A stretch of 64,000 nt of DNA. Origin: Microbacterium sp. HD4P20. Its GTDB lineage: Bacteria > Actinomycetota > Actinomycetes > Actinomycetales > Microbacteriaceae. Shown one piece after another: positions 25,977-33,761 of the stretch (within the stretch, counting starts at the first letter, position 1; every line of letters begins with the position of its first letter). The stretch lies in the NCBI RefSeq assembly GCF_019449275.2, contig NZ_JAHZQZ020000010.1, positions 1 to 64,000 of the forward strand, written 5' to 3'. Made by a program: the position numbers and the translations under genes. The notes below the pieces were generated by a model. The model searched no databases, had not been told where the DNA came from, and worked only from the letters and a program-made list of their open reading frames with translations.

Positions 25977-27839
25977 GTGGTTCCCATGGGAACCCACACG
26001 ACCATTGACTCCCGCCGGATCACTCCAGGGCGTCGCTTTCGAACTCCCGCTGCCGCGATCGGGGTGATCGGTCTCACGCTCACAGCATTCGCTGTGTCGG
26101 TGCCGAGTGCCTACGCCGCCACCGCGCCCGGCTTGGGTGTTGCCGCGTCTTTCGTCGTCCTCGGCGGCTCGACCGTGACCAACACCGGCACGAGTGTTCT
26201 CTACGGGGATCTCGGTGTCGCCCCCGGCACGGAGATCACCGGCTTCCCTCCCGGCCTGGTGGAAGGCGGGGAGATCCACGCGAACGATGCTGTCGCGCAG
26301 GGCGCCAGAGCCAACCTGACCAACGCCTATAACGTTGCCGCCGGTCAACCCTCGGATTTCGACATCGTGGGCGACTTGGGCGGGCAGACGCTCGTGGCCG
26401 GAGCATATAGCGCTGAGACCTCGGCCGGGCTGACCGGCGCCTTGACGCTGGACGGCCAGAACGATCCCGATGCGGTATGGCTGTTCCAGATCGGATCCAC
26501 GCTCACAACAGGCACCGACAGTTCCGTGAATCTGATCAATCAGGCGCAGGCGTGCAATGTCTTCTGGCAGGTGGGAAGTTCCGCGACCCTGGGGACGAGC
26601 ACCGACTTTGTCGGAACCATCATGGCCCTGACCTCCATCAGCCTCGTCACCGGGACTACCGTCGAGGGGCGCGCGCTCGCAATCAACGGAGCCGTCACCC
26701 TCGACACCAACATCTTCACTCTCCCTGGGTGTGAAGATGTCGATCCGGGCGTGGATGCAGAGGCCGATGGGGACGCTGACGCCGCAGTTGATGCGGATGC
26801 CGCAGTTGATGCGGATGCCACAGACGCCGATTCCGATGGGGCAACGGATGCCGATGCCGCAGTTGATGCGGATGCCACAGACGCCGATTCCGATGGGGCA
26901 ACGGATGCGGATGCCGCAGTTGATGCGGACGCCACAGACGCCGACTCCGATGGGGCAACGGATGCCGATGCGGATGGTTCTGTTGATGGCGCCACGGATG
27001 CCGATGGTGGGACTGATGCGGATGGTTCTGTCGATGGTGCCGTGGATGCTGCGGATGCCGATGCGGATGGTTCTGTTGATGGCGCCACTGATGCCGATGG
27101 TGGGACTGATGCGGATGGTTCTGTCGATGGTGCCGTGGATGCTGCGGATGCCGATGGTGGGACTGATGCGGATGGTTCTGTCGATGGTGCCGTGGATGCT
27201 GCGGATGCTGCGGATGCCGATGGTGGGACTGATGCGGATGGTTCTGTCGATGGTGCCGTGGATGCTGCGGATGCCGATGGTGGGACTGATGCGGATGGTT
27301 CTGTCGATGGTGCCGTGGATGCTGCGGATGCTGATGCTGGGACTGATGCGGATGGCTCCGTTGACGCTGGCGCGGATGCGTCAGATGCGGACGGCTCAAC
27401 TGATGGGCTCGACGCAGCTGATGCCGATGCGGATACCGACGCCGATGCGGATGCGGACAGCGGGACTGATGCGGACGGTTCAACTGATGGGCTCGACGCA
27501 GCGGATGCCGATGCGGATACCGACGCCAATGCGGACACCGACGTCAACACAGATGCCGACGTCAACACAGATGCGGACGCCGACGCCAACCTGGATACCG
27601 ACGCCAATACTGCTGCGGACGCCGGTGCAGATACCGACGCTGATGCGGACGCCGTCACAGGAGGGCCCGGCACCGGGACCGGCGTCGATGCTCCCACGGG
27701 ATGGAATGACGCGACCGGCGACAAGATGCTGCCGGCCACGGGTGCGAGCCAGGCGCTGTGGATGGTGCCACTAGGAGCTCTTCTCCTGACGGCGGGAGCC
27801 TTCCTCGTGCTGAAGCGGCCGACGCGTACCGCGCGCTGA
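25977..27839 (+). CDS. DUF3494 (ice-binding-like) cell-wall-anchored protein with Asp/Ala repeats
   Basis: A 620-residue surface protein. Signal peptide with a long basic front and cleavage near SAYA-A (about residue 47); DUF3494 beta-solenoid domain (about 48-250; ACNVFWQVGSSATLGTSTDF, GTIMALTSIS, GRALAINGAVTLDTN); an Asp/Ala-rich repeat stalk (about 255-560); sortase signal LPATG (585-589), a hydrophobic span and basic tail KRPTRTAR. DUF3494 includes ice-binding proteins, but many mesophile members have other, unproven roles such as adhesion. GTG 25977 lies seven bases after GGAGGA; ATG 25986 is in frame but farther. The stalk has a repetitive sequence prone to copy-number change. Confidence 0.9.
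   Translation: MVPMGTHTTIDSRRITPGRRFRTPAAAIGVIGLTLTAFAVSVPSAYAATAPGLGVAASFVVLGGSTVTNTGTSVLYGDLGVAPGTEITGFPPGLVEGGEIHANDAVAQGARANLTNAYNVAAGQPSDFDIVGDLGGQTLVAGAYSAETSAGLTGALTLDGQNDPDAVWLFQIGSTLTTGTDSSVNLINQAQACNVFWQVGSSATLGTSTDFVGTIMALTSISLVTGTTVEGRALAINGAVTLDTNIFTLPGCEDVDPGVDAEADGDADAAVDADAAVDADATDADSDGATDADAAVDADATDADSDGATDADAAVDADATDADSDGATDADADGSVDGATDADGGTDADGSVDGAVDAADADADGSVDGATDADGGTDADGSVDGAVDAADADGGTDADGSVDGAVDAADAADADGGTDADGSVDGAVDAADADGGTDADGSVDGAVDAADADAGTDADGSVDAGADASDADGSTDGLDAADADADTDADADADSGTDADGSTDGLDAADADADTDANADTDVNTDADVNTDADADANLDTDANTAADAGADTDADADAVTGGPGTGTGVDAPTGWNDATGDKMLPATGASQALWMVPLGALLLTAGAFLVLKRPTRTAR
26820..27396 (+). repeat. Two families of 57-bp tandem repeats in the surface-protein stalk
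   Basis: Family A: units starting at 26820, 26877 and 26934 (57-bp period) encode a 19-residue unit containing DADSDGATD. Family B: GGGACTGATGCGG starts at 27010, 27103, 27160, 27226, 27283 and 27340 (intervals 93, 57, 66, 57, 57), encoding GTDADGSVDGAVDAADADG or length variants. Both periods are 19 codons. The frame stays open throughout. Confidence 0.93.
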
Positions 27840-27898
27840 TGTGATGCCGGTGTGTGGCCCCGCTCTGGTGGCCACACACCGGTCACGCGCGCCGCTCG

Positions 27899-28070
27899 TC
27901 CCTGCTGGGCATGGTCCGGTTCGGATTCGGCGGTGTCGCCGCCCCGTTCGTCGGAGTCGCCGGCGCTCTCAGCATCCTGCCGCTGGGCATCGTCACCGTC
28001 GCCACCGTCATCCTCGCCGCCGCCGCGAGCCTGCTGCTCGTTCGCCGGCATCCGCCGCCCGGCGCCCGGG
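27899..28070 (+). pseudogene. Remnant of the C-terminal end of an MFS (Bcr/CflA-type) exporter
   Basis: Translation in one frame gives SSLLGMVRFGFGGVAAPFVG followed by a second hydrophobic stretch (LPLGIVTVATVILAAAASLLL) and RRH. This matches the last two spans of Bcr/CflA-type drug exporters. No start, upstream part or ribosome site remains, and the frame then runs into the opposite-strand HxlR gene. Confidence 0.55.
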
Positions 28071-28115
28071 CAGGCGTCGATGCGTCCTCGGAAGCAGGCG
28101 CCGGCATCCGCCGCC

Positions 28116-28493
28116 CTACGCCACCGGTCGATCGTCGTAGGAATCTCGAGCAGCCAGCACTTCCTCGATGTGCTGCTCCGCCCAGACGCCCAGGGCGGTC
28201 AAGGGCTCACGTAGGGTCTGCCCGAGTGCAGTCAGTTCGTATTCCACTCGAGGGGGCATCTCGTCGTACGCGGTGCGTGTGACGATTCCGTCGCGCTCGA
28301 GGTCGCGCAACGTGGACGAGAGCACTTTGCCGCTGATTCCGGCGACGACGTCGCGGATGGTCCCGAAGCGGGCGGGTCCGTCGCTGAGGGCGATGACGAT
28401 CATCGCCGTCCACTTGTTGGCGATCCTGGCCAGCGAGGTGCGCGACGGGCACGTGGCCAGCATCACGTTCCAGACCGGTGTGGTCGACTCCAT
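28116..28493 (-). CDS. HxlR-family winged-helix regulator
   Basis: A 125-residue HxlR regulator: CPSRTSLARIANKWTAMIV, with the Cys typical of redox- or aldehyde-sensing members, then FGTIRDVVAGISGKVLSSTL (recognition region), LERDGIVTR and the wing YDEMPPRVEYELT. It is divergent from a SnoaL-like gene, with a palindrome between them that should be its operator. GGAGG lies five bases before ATG 28493. Confidence 0.9.
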   Translation of the reverse strand: MESTTPVWNVMLATCPSRTSLARIANKWTAMIVIALSDGPARFGTIRDVVAGISGKVLSSTLRDLERDGIVTRTAYDEMPPRVEYELTALGQTLREPLTALGVWAEQHIEEVLAARDSYDDRPVA

Positions 28494-28516
28494 CCGAACC
28501 TCCACAGTTACGTTGA

Positions 28517-28530
28517 GGTAACAGGTTACC
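28517..28530. promoter_or_regulatory. HxlR operator candidate
   Basis: Perfect palindrome GGTAAC-AG-GTTACC, overlapping a second imperfect one centred on CCAATTGG (28529-28536), between the divergent HxlR and SnoaL genes. Confidence 0.6.
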
Positions 28531-28568
28531 AATTGGAACCATAGGAGAACCAACCCAAAGGAGTCGAT

Positions 28569-28967
28569 ATGACCGACCACACCCCGGCATCCGTTGCCGC
28601 CACCTATTTCGACGCGCTCGCCAGCGGCGACATCCCGACCGTCATGGCCCAGTTCGACGACTCGGTCATCTGGCACCAGCCCGGGGCCAACCAGTTCTCG
28701 GGCGTGCATCGGGGCATCCGGGGAGTGGGCGCCCTCCTCAGCGGAATGATGACGGCCAGCGAGGGGAGCTTCCAACTCGCCGCCTCGGGGCCCTCGATGG
28801 TCAACGGGGAGCTTGTCGCGGTGCCGGTTCGGTTCACCGGAAGCCGCTCGGATGCCGCCATGGATATGGCCGGCATCGACCTTCTCACCGTCCGTGACGG
28901 CAAGATCGTCGAGGTCCACCTGTTCTCGGAGGACGGCGCTTCCGAAGACACGTTCTGGGGTCGCTGA
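28569..28967 (+). CDS. SnoaL-like / NTF2-fold protein
   Basis: A 132-residue protein of the SnoaL-like polyketide-cyclase/NTF2 superfamily: VAATYFDALASGDIPTVMA, the VIWHQPGAN segment, GSFQLAASGPSMV and the closing strand DGKIVEVHLFSEDG. These form a small cone-shaped barrel that binds small hydrophobic molecules; catalysis is not assured. AAAGGAG precedes the ATG. It is probably the main target of the divergent HxlR regulator. A copy of its last 38 bp recurs at 30123. Confidence 0.8.
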   Translation: MTDHTPASVAATYFDALASGDIPTVMAQFDDSVIWHQPGANQFSGVHRGIRGVGALLSGMMTASEGSFQLAASGPSMVNGELVAVPVRFTGSRSDAAMDMAGIDLLTVRDGKIVEVHLFSEDGASEDTFWGR

Positions 28968-28987
28968 GTCACCGGACGGGAAGACCT

Positions 28988-29179
28988 TCAGGCGTCGGCA
29001 GCCTCGACCATTGCCGCATGCCTGGTCACCGGCTCCTGGGCACGCTCGGCCCACTCATCCCAGACCGGTTCGAGGGGCGAGCCGTGCGTGTGGTCCGAGA
29101 GGTGTCGCGCCATCGCGCCGGGGCGATCGAGCTCGAGGTCTTTCGGTCGTGTCGGTGGCCGGAACCCGACGGCGAGCAC
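28988..29179 (-). CDS. Small unknown protein following the LLM oxidoreductase
   Basis: A 63-residue frame beginning with GTG nine bases after the LLM-oxidoreductase stop and preceded by GAGGGG. Composition is protein-like (RPKDLELDRPGAMARHLSDH, PVWDEWAERAQEPV). No family is recognised. Its tight spacing suggests co-translation with the upstream gene, but it could be the tail of a lost gene. Confidence 0.4.
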   Translation of the reverse strand: MLAVGFRPPTRPKDLELDRPGAMARHLSDHTHGSPLEPVWDEWAERAQEPVTRHAAMVEAADA

Positions 29180-29188
29180 GGAGTCCCC

Positions 29189-30058
29189 TCACCCTTCCGG
29201 AATTGACCGATGGGCGGCGGGTCCCGTGAGCCGAAGTTCGACGGCGAGCTTGCTCAGCGCGGCGACGATGCCCTCGATGGGTTGCACCTGCACGCAGACA
29301 TGGTCTGCCCCGGCGTCGATGTGCGCCCGGATGCCCCGGGCGATGCTCGCGGGATCGCCGTGCAGGACGATGGCATCGACAAGCCGGTCACTGCCTCCGC
29401 CTGCGAAGTCATCGTCCGAGAAGCCGGCCCGCCGCATGGTGCGGCTGTAATTGCTGAGGCTGAGGTAGCCCTGCAAGAAGTCGCGCGCCGCTCGCCGGGC
29501 CGCGACCGGATCCGGGTCGACCACCACCGTCTGCTCCGGCGCGATGAGCGACCCGGGTCCGAGCGCCTCCCTCGCCTCGCGCGTTTGGGGCGGCACGGTC
29601 AGATAGGGGTGCGTGCCCGCGCTACGGTCCGCTGCGATGGCGAGCATCTTCGGCCCGAGAGCCGAAATCACGCGGTCATGGGATGGGACCGCGCCCGCGT
29701 CGAGAACGTCGAGGTAGCGGGAGATCGCGTCCAGCGGACGGGTGCGCTGCGGCGTCGCCTCTCGGTGGCCCGATCCGATACCCAGGAGGAGGCGTCCAGG
29801 GTGGCGCGAGACGATCCGGTGGTAGGAGTCGGCGAGTTCGGAGGGGTCGGACTTCCAGATGTTTACGATTCCGGTCGCGACGACGACGGATTCGGTGCCG
29901 TCAAGCAGGTCTTCGGCAGCGCGGAGATCGGATCCTGGTGAACTGCCTTGCCAGATGGTGCCGAATCCGAGTTGTTCGATGGTCCGTGCGAGCGGGACGT
30001 CGATTCCGTTCTTTCCTCGCCATACTCCGTAGGCTCCGAGACGTTCCGTCCAGCTCAT
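29189..30058 (-). CDS. LLM-class F420-dependent oxidoreductase (TIGR03620-like)
   Basis: A 289-residue luciferase-like TIM-barrel oxidoreductase: start WTERLGAYGVWRG, LARTIEQLGFGTIWQGSS, ATGIVNIWKSDPSELA, RLLLGIGSGHRE and HIDAGADHVCVQVQP. These features match the TIGR03620-type F420-using subgroup common in actinobacteria; cofactor and substrate are inferred. ATG 30058 gives the usual N-terminus; an ATG 20 codons upstream is possible. Followed closely by a 63-residue frame. Confidence 0.82.
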   Translation of the reverse strand: MSWTERLGAYGVWRGKNGIDVPLARTIEQLGFGTIWQGSSPGSDLRAAEDLLDGTESVVVATGIVNIWKSDPSELADSYHRIVSRHPGRLLLGIGSGHREATPQRTRPLDAISRYLDVLDAGAVPSHDRVISALGPKMLAIAADRSAGTHPYLTVPPQTREAREALGPGSLIAPEQTVVVDPDPVAARRAARDFLQGYLSLSNYSRTMRRAGFSDDDFAGGGSDRLVDAIVLHGDPASIARGIRAHIDAGADHVCVQVQPIEGIVAALSKLAVELRLTGPAAHRSIPEG

Positions 30059-30122
30059 GTGGGATTTCCGATCGAGGTAGGGCGTTCGCGGGTCAGGGCG
30101 GAATCCAGTCTCGCGCATCAGC

Positions 30123-30160
30123 AACGCCCCGTGCTCAGAGGACGGAGCTTCCGAAGACGC
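30123..30160 (+). pseudogene. Remnant duplicate of the SnoaL gene 3' end
   Basis: These 38 bases match 28926-28963 (end of the SnoaL-like gene) at 34 positions, and translate as SEDGASEDAVWGR against SEDGASEDTFWGR. Only this tail survives, without a stop codon at the same place. It implies that a paralogous copy once lay here and was mostly deleted. Confidence 0.65.
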
Positions 30161-30341
30161 GGTCTGGGGTCGAAAGGCCAGAGCACCCGGCATCCGTCGG
30201 CCGCGCCAGCCCGTCGACTGGGAAGTCGCCGATAGCCCGTTGCTTCTGAGGTTCACGGGCGTAGCCTGAGCAACAGGGATGTCCCAGACCCGGCATCGTC
30301 GGATCGCACGCTCGTGCGGCCGGAAGATCGGGGCTGAGACG

Positions 30342-31439
30342 ATGACCGACCAACTCTCCCGGGGCGTCCGCCCCGTTACGCCACGTCGTGACCGAGGTGT
30401 CAACGACTTCACCGAACTCGCGAAGGTCATCGGTGAGAGCGGGCTGATGCGACGCCGCTACGGCTACTACTGGACCAAGCTCATCGGTGCGGTCGTGGTG
30501 CTGGCGGCTGCGATCTCGGCCTTCATCATGATCGGCGACACGTGGTGGCAGCTGCTGACCGCGGGGGGATTGGCGGTCCTGTTCACGCAGATCGCGATGC
30601 TGGGCCATGACGCTGCTCACCGGCAGATCTTCGTCTCAGGTCGATGGAACGACTGGACGTCGTTGATCCTGGGGAACCTGCTCGTGGGCATGAGCTACGG
30701 GTGGTGGCAGCACAAGCACACCCGGCATCATGCGAATCCCAACAAGATCGGGGCCGATCCTGACATCGAGCTGCCCGTCGTGTCCTTCACTCCCGACCAG
30801 GTGAACGAGCGCGCGCGCAGACACGGACGAGCACTGGCGTGGGTGATGGCGCATCAGGGGCTCTTCTTCTTCCCGATCCTGCTGCTGGAGGGGCTCTCGC
30901 TGCACGCGTCGAGCGTTCGCCGCGTTTTCGAGCGCGCGCCCCTGCGGCGGCGGGCGGTCGAGATGGTCTTCCTGGCCCTGCGCATCGGCGGATACCTCGT
31001 CCTGGTGTTCCTCGTGCTCTCGCCGGGGATCGCGGCCGCGTTCCTCGCCGTCCAGCTCGGCGTCTTCGGCGTCTACATGGGCATGGCATTCGCACCGAAT
31101 CACAAGGGGATGCCGCTCGTCCCCGCGGACGTCAAGCTCGATTTCCTTCGCCGACAGGTGCTGATGAGTCGCAACATCCGGGGCAGCCGGCTGCTCGACG
31201 TGGGGATGGGCGGGCTGAACTACCAGATCGAGCACCACCTGTTCCCCTCGATGCCGCGCCCGCACCTGCGGGCGGCATCCCGCACCATCAAGGAGTACTG
31301 CCTCGACCACGGCGTGCGATACACCGAGACCGGACTGTGGGAGTCGTACGCCATCGTCACGCGGTACATCAACCGGGTGGGGCTCGGTGAGCGCGATCCC
31401 TTCGAATGCCCGCTGCTGCAGACCCGTCAGGCTGTGTGA
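30342..31439 (+). CDS. Membrane fatty acid desaturase
   Basis: A 365-residue membrane di-iron desaturase with three His boxes: GHDAAH, WQHKHTRHH and QIEHHLFPSMPR (the third beginning Q, as in front-end/acyl-CoA desaturases). Hydrophobic pairs flank the boxes (about 50-95 and 165-245). It would insert a double bond into fatty acyl chains, using O2 and an electron donor not encoded nearby. Such enzymes often adjust membrane fluidity in the cold. ATG 30342 has only a weak GGGG ribosome site; an in-frame start 21 codons upstream is less likely. Convergent with the AraC gene. Confidence 0.9.
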   Translation: MTDQLSRGVRPVTPRRDRGVNDFTELAKVIGESGLMRRRYGYYWTKLIGAVVVLAAAISAFIMIGDTWWQLLTAGGLAVLFTQIAMLGHDAAHRQIFVSGRWNDWTSLILGNLLVGMSYGWWQHKHTRHHANPNKIGADPDIELPVVSFTPDQVNERARRHGRALAWVMAHQGLFFFPILLLEGLSLHASSVRRVFERAPLRRRAVEMVFLALRIGGYLVLVFLVLSPGIAAAFLAVQLGVFGVYMGMAFAPNHKGMPLVPADVKLDFLRRQVLMSRNIRGSRLLDVGMGGLNYQIEHHLFPSMPRPHLRAASRTIKEYCLDHGVRYTETGLWESYAIVTRYINRVGLGERDPFECPLLQTRQAV

Positions 31440-31447
31440 ACGAAGGT

Positions 31448-32365
31448 CTACGCGAGGGCCGGCGCGCTGTGAGTCTGGCGCCACATCGAGGGTGGCATCC
31501 CGACGCTGCGGCGGAAAGCGCGGCTGAAGCCCTCGTCCGAGGCGTACCCGAGCTCGCGCGCGATCGCCGATACGGGCAAGCCCGACTCGAGCATCCGCTT
31601 GGCGGTGTTCATCCGCACCTCGGTGACGTAGCTGCCCGGTGTGCTCCCCAGCGTTGCGCGGAAGCGCGCGGCGAACACCGAGCGCGACATGGCCCCTACC
31701 GACGCGAGCAGCTCGACGGTCCAGTCCCGGCCCGGCTGTTCGTGGATCGCTTCGACGACGCGGTCGAGGAACGGATCCTTCGCGCCGGCGGGCCAGCCCT
31801 CGGGCGCGCAGCCGTTCTCGGCCCAGGCGCGGATCACCGAGAGGAGGACGGTGGTCGCCATCATGCGGCAGATGACGGGGTCGCCCGAGCGCAGCGCGCA
31901 TGCGGCGGGGTCGTCCATCCCCATGTTGGCCGCGAGAGCGGCCGCGGCCGGCTCGAGGCCGACGAAGTCGGTGACCGTGATGACATCGGGCAGCACCGTG
32001 GCCAGTCCGCGTGCGGTGTCCGACAGCTCGAGCTCGAAGACGACGAGCGACGCCGAGGCATCCGGCTCCAGCAGGAACTGCCGTCCGCCGAGCGTGATGA
32101 GCGCATCCCCCGTGACGAGGCGCGATCGATCGCCCTTGGCCGTGGCGGAGATCTGCTGCGACGAGCGATCGACGTCCAGACGGCATCCTGCGCCCAACGG
32201 GGGGTGCCCGCGCACGATCCCCTCGGCGACGTAGACGAGCGTCACCGCGGTCGACGAGATCGGCAGCACGGCCGCGGGCTCGAGCTCGATACGACGGGCC
32301 ACGCTCATGCGCACGTCGACGGAGGAGAGCACCTGAGTCAGGGCATCCGAATCGACCATCGCCAT
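31448..32365 (-). CDS. AraC-family transcriptional regulator (AraC-binding-like N-terminus)
   Basis: About 305 residues: an N-terminal cupin-like sensory part (about 1-180; RRIELEPAAVLPI) and a C-terminal AraC double helix-turn-helix (about 205-300; VGAMSRSVFAARFRATLGSTPGSY in key form SRSVFAARF, then VSAIARELGYASDEGFSRAF). It lies 42 bp behind an MFS gene on the same strand and probably regulates it. The start could be ATG 32365 or 32359; a TTG at 32377 is less likely. Confidence 0.85.
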   Translation of the reverse strand: MAMVDSDALTQVLSSVDVRMSVARRIELEPAAVLPISSTAVTLVYVAEGIVRGHPPLGAGCRLDVDRSSQQISATAKGDRSRLVTGDALITLGGRQFLLEPDASASLVVFELELSDTARGLATVLPDVITVTDFVGLEPAAAALAANMGMDDPAACALRSGDPVICRMMATTVLLSVIRAWAENGCAPEGWPAGAKDPFLDRVVEAIHEQPGRDWTVELLASVGAMSRSVFAARFRATLGSTPGSYVTEVRMNTAKRMLESGLPVSAIARELGYASDEGFSRAFRRSVGMPPSMWRQTHSAPALA

Positions 32366-32407
32366 GCGAAGGCGCAACGTGCGGTCGGTGGCGCCTATTC
32401 CAGAAGG

Positions 32408-33616
32408 TCAGCTTCTGGTGCGGTTCGACACCCCGAAGAGCCCTGCGCCGACGACCAGCATCGCCGCGCCGATCACGTAGACCAGCTCGACGCCGACGTT
32501 GTCGACCAGGAACCCGCCGACGGCCGCGGCGATGGCGATGGCGCCCTGGAAGCCCACCACGACGAGGCTGCCGCCGGCCTCGAGGCGGTCGGGCATGCGA
32601 TGCCCGATCCACGTGTTGACCACGATCAGCCACGAGGCGAAGAAGAACCCCCACACGAACGCGACGACGGCGATCGCTGCCACCGAACCCGAGAGCAGCA
32701 GCATCGCCAGCACCGAGGCGGCGATCACCAGCGGCGTGAGCACCGCGAAGAACGCGAAGGATCGGTCGACGACCATGCCGATGACGATGTTGCCGATCAG
32801 CCCGCCGGCGCCGAACAGTGCCAGCAGCAGCACGACGGTCCCGGCATCCACCGATGCTGCTTCCTGCCCGATCTGCATGCGCTCGAGTGCGAGCCGAATG
32901 TAGGTGTACGCCAGGAAGTGGCCGAGCACGACGAGGATGTGGCCGATGAGGCCGAGCGTGATCCCGGGCCTGCGGGCGGTGTCGGCGAGGATCGCGAAGC
33001 TCGACGCCGGCGCAGGCGGCACCGAGGGCAGCAGCAGGCGCATCGCGATGGCGAGCAGGCCGGTCACCACACCGGCGAGCGCGAACACGACGCGCCAATC
33101 GAGCATCGTGCTGAGCATGACGCCGATGGGTACGCCCGCGACGGTGGCGAGCGATGCCCCGGCCGACGAGAACATCACGGCGCGTCCGAGTCGGTCGGGG
33201 CCCGCGATGCGCGCCGCGACCGTGATCGACATCGCCCAGAACGCACTGATCGCAGCGCCCAGGAAGAAGCGCGCCAGCAGGACGATCACCAGGTTCGGGG
33301 CGATCGCGACGACGAGGTTGGACACGGCGGCGGCAACGGCCATCCACGCGAGCAGCGAACGGCGATCCAGGCGCGGGAAGACCAATCCGACGGTCGGGGC
33401 CACGACGAGACCGACCAGGGCCGTGACCGTGACGGTCTGCCCGGCCATCCCGGGGCTCACGCCGAGGCCCGACGCCATTTCGGTGAGCACGCCGTTGGGA
33501 AGGAACTCCGCGGTGACGAGCAGGAAGCTCATCAGCATCATGGCGATCAGCGCGCCGTAACGCAGCTTCTCGACGGACGACGCGGGGACGACGGGGAGGG
33601 ACGCGGTCGTGGACAT
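32408..33616 (-). CDS. DHA1-family MFS transporter
   Basis: A 402-residue, 12-span major facilitator of the AraJ/DHA1 drug-efflux type: MLMSFLLVTAEFLPNGVL in span 1, GLVFPRLDRRSLLAW after span 2 and ARFFLGAAISAFWAM in span 4. Upstream of, and probably cotranscribed with, the AraC regulator; an inverted repeat CCAGAAG/CTTCTGG (32400-32418) covers its stop codon. GGTGGAACC precedes ATG 33616. Divergent from an SDR gene. Confidence 0.87.
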   Translation of the reverse strand: MSTTASLPVVPASSVEKLRYGALIAMMLMSFLLVTAEFLPNGVLTEMASGLGVSPGMAGQTVTVTALVGLVVAPTVGLVFPRLDRRSLLAWMAVAAAVSNLVVAIAPNLVIVLLARFFLGAAISAFWAMSITVAARIAGPDRLGRAVMFSSAGASLATVAGVPIGVMLSTMLDWRVVFALAGVVTGLLAIAMRLLLPSVPPAPASSFAILADTARRPGITLGLIGHILVVLGHFLAYTYIRLALERMQIGQEAASVDAGTVVLLLALFGAGGLIGNIVIGMVVDRSFAFFAVLTPLVIAASVLAMLLLSGSVAAIAVVAFVWGFFFASWLIVVNTWIGHRMPDRLEAGGSLVVVGFQGAIAIAAAVGGFLVDNVGVELVYVIGAAMLVVGAGLFGVSNRTRS

Positions 33617-33748
33617 GGTTCCACCGTCGCATCGAGACGGGGCCTGTGCCCGACCGGCCGTCCGCGGCATCCGACCGATCGTCCGAAGGAGAGGGACCGC
33701 CGGCCACGAGGCAGTACGCCGGCTTGCGTTCGAGTGCGCTCGAACCCC

Positions 33749-33754
33749 TACCGT
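33749..33754 (+). promoter_or_regulatory. Leaderless -10 box TACCGT before SDR gene
   Basis: TACCGT, seven bases, then ATG 33762; no ribosome site. Confidence 0.5.
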
Positions 33755-33761
33755 GTGGGGC

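Noticed and set aside
26820..27396. Possible CRISPR-like or satellite array
   Set aside because: The repeats are tandem and coding with a 57-bp period and no unique spacers or cas genes.
26540..28051. 503-codon minus-strand frame through the surface-protein repeats
   Set aside because: The Ser/Ala/Val repeat is simply the complement of the GAT/GCG-rich stalk; the plus strand has the signal peptide, DUF3494 and LPATG.
19447..31439. Integrated phage or ICE bounded by tRNA-Ser att sites
   Set aside because: No integrase, excisionase, relaxase or structural phage gene was recognised and no repeat of the tRNA 3' end was noticed.
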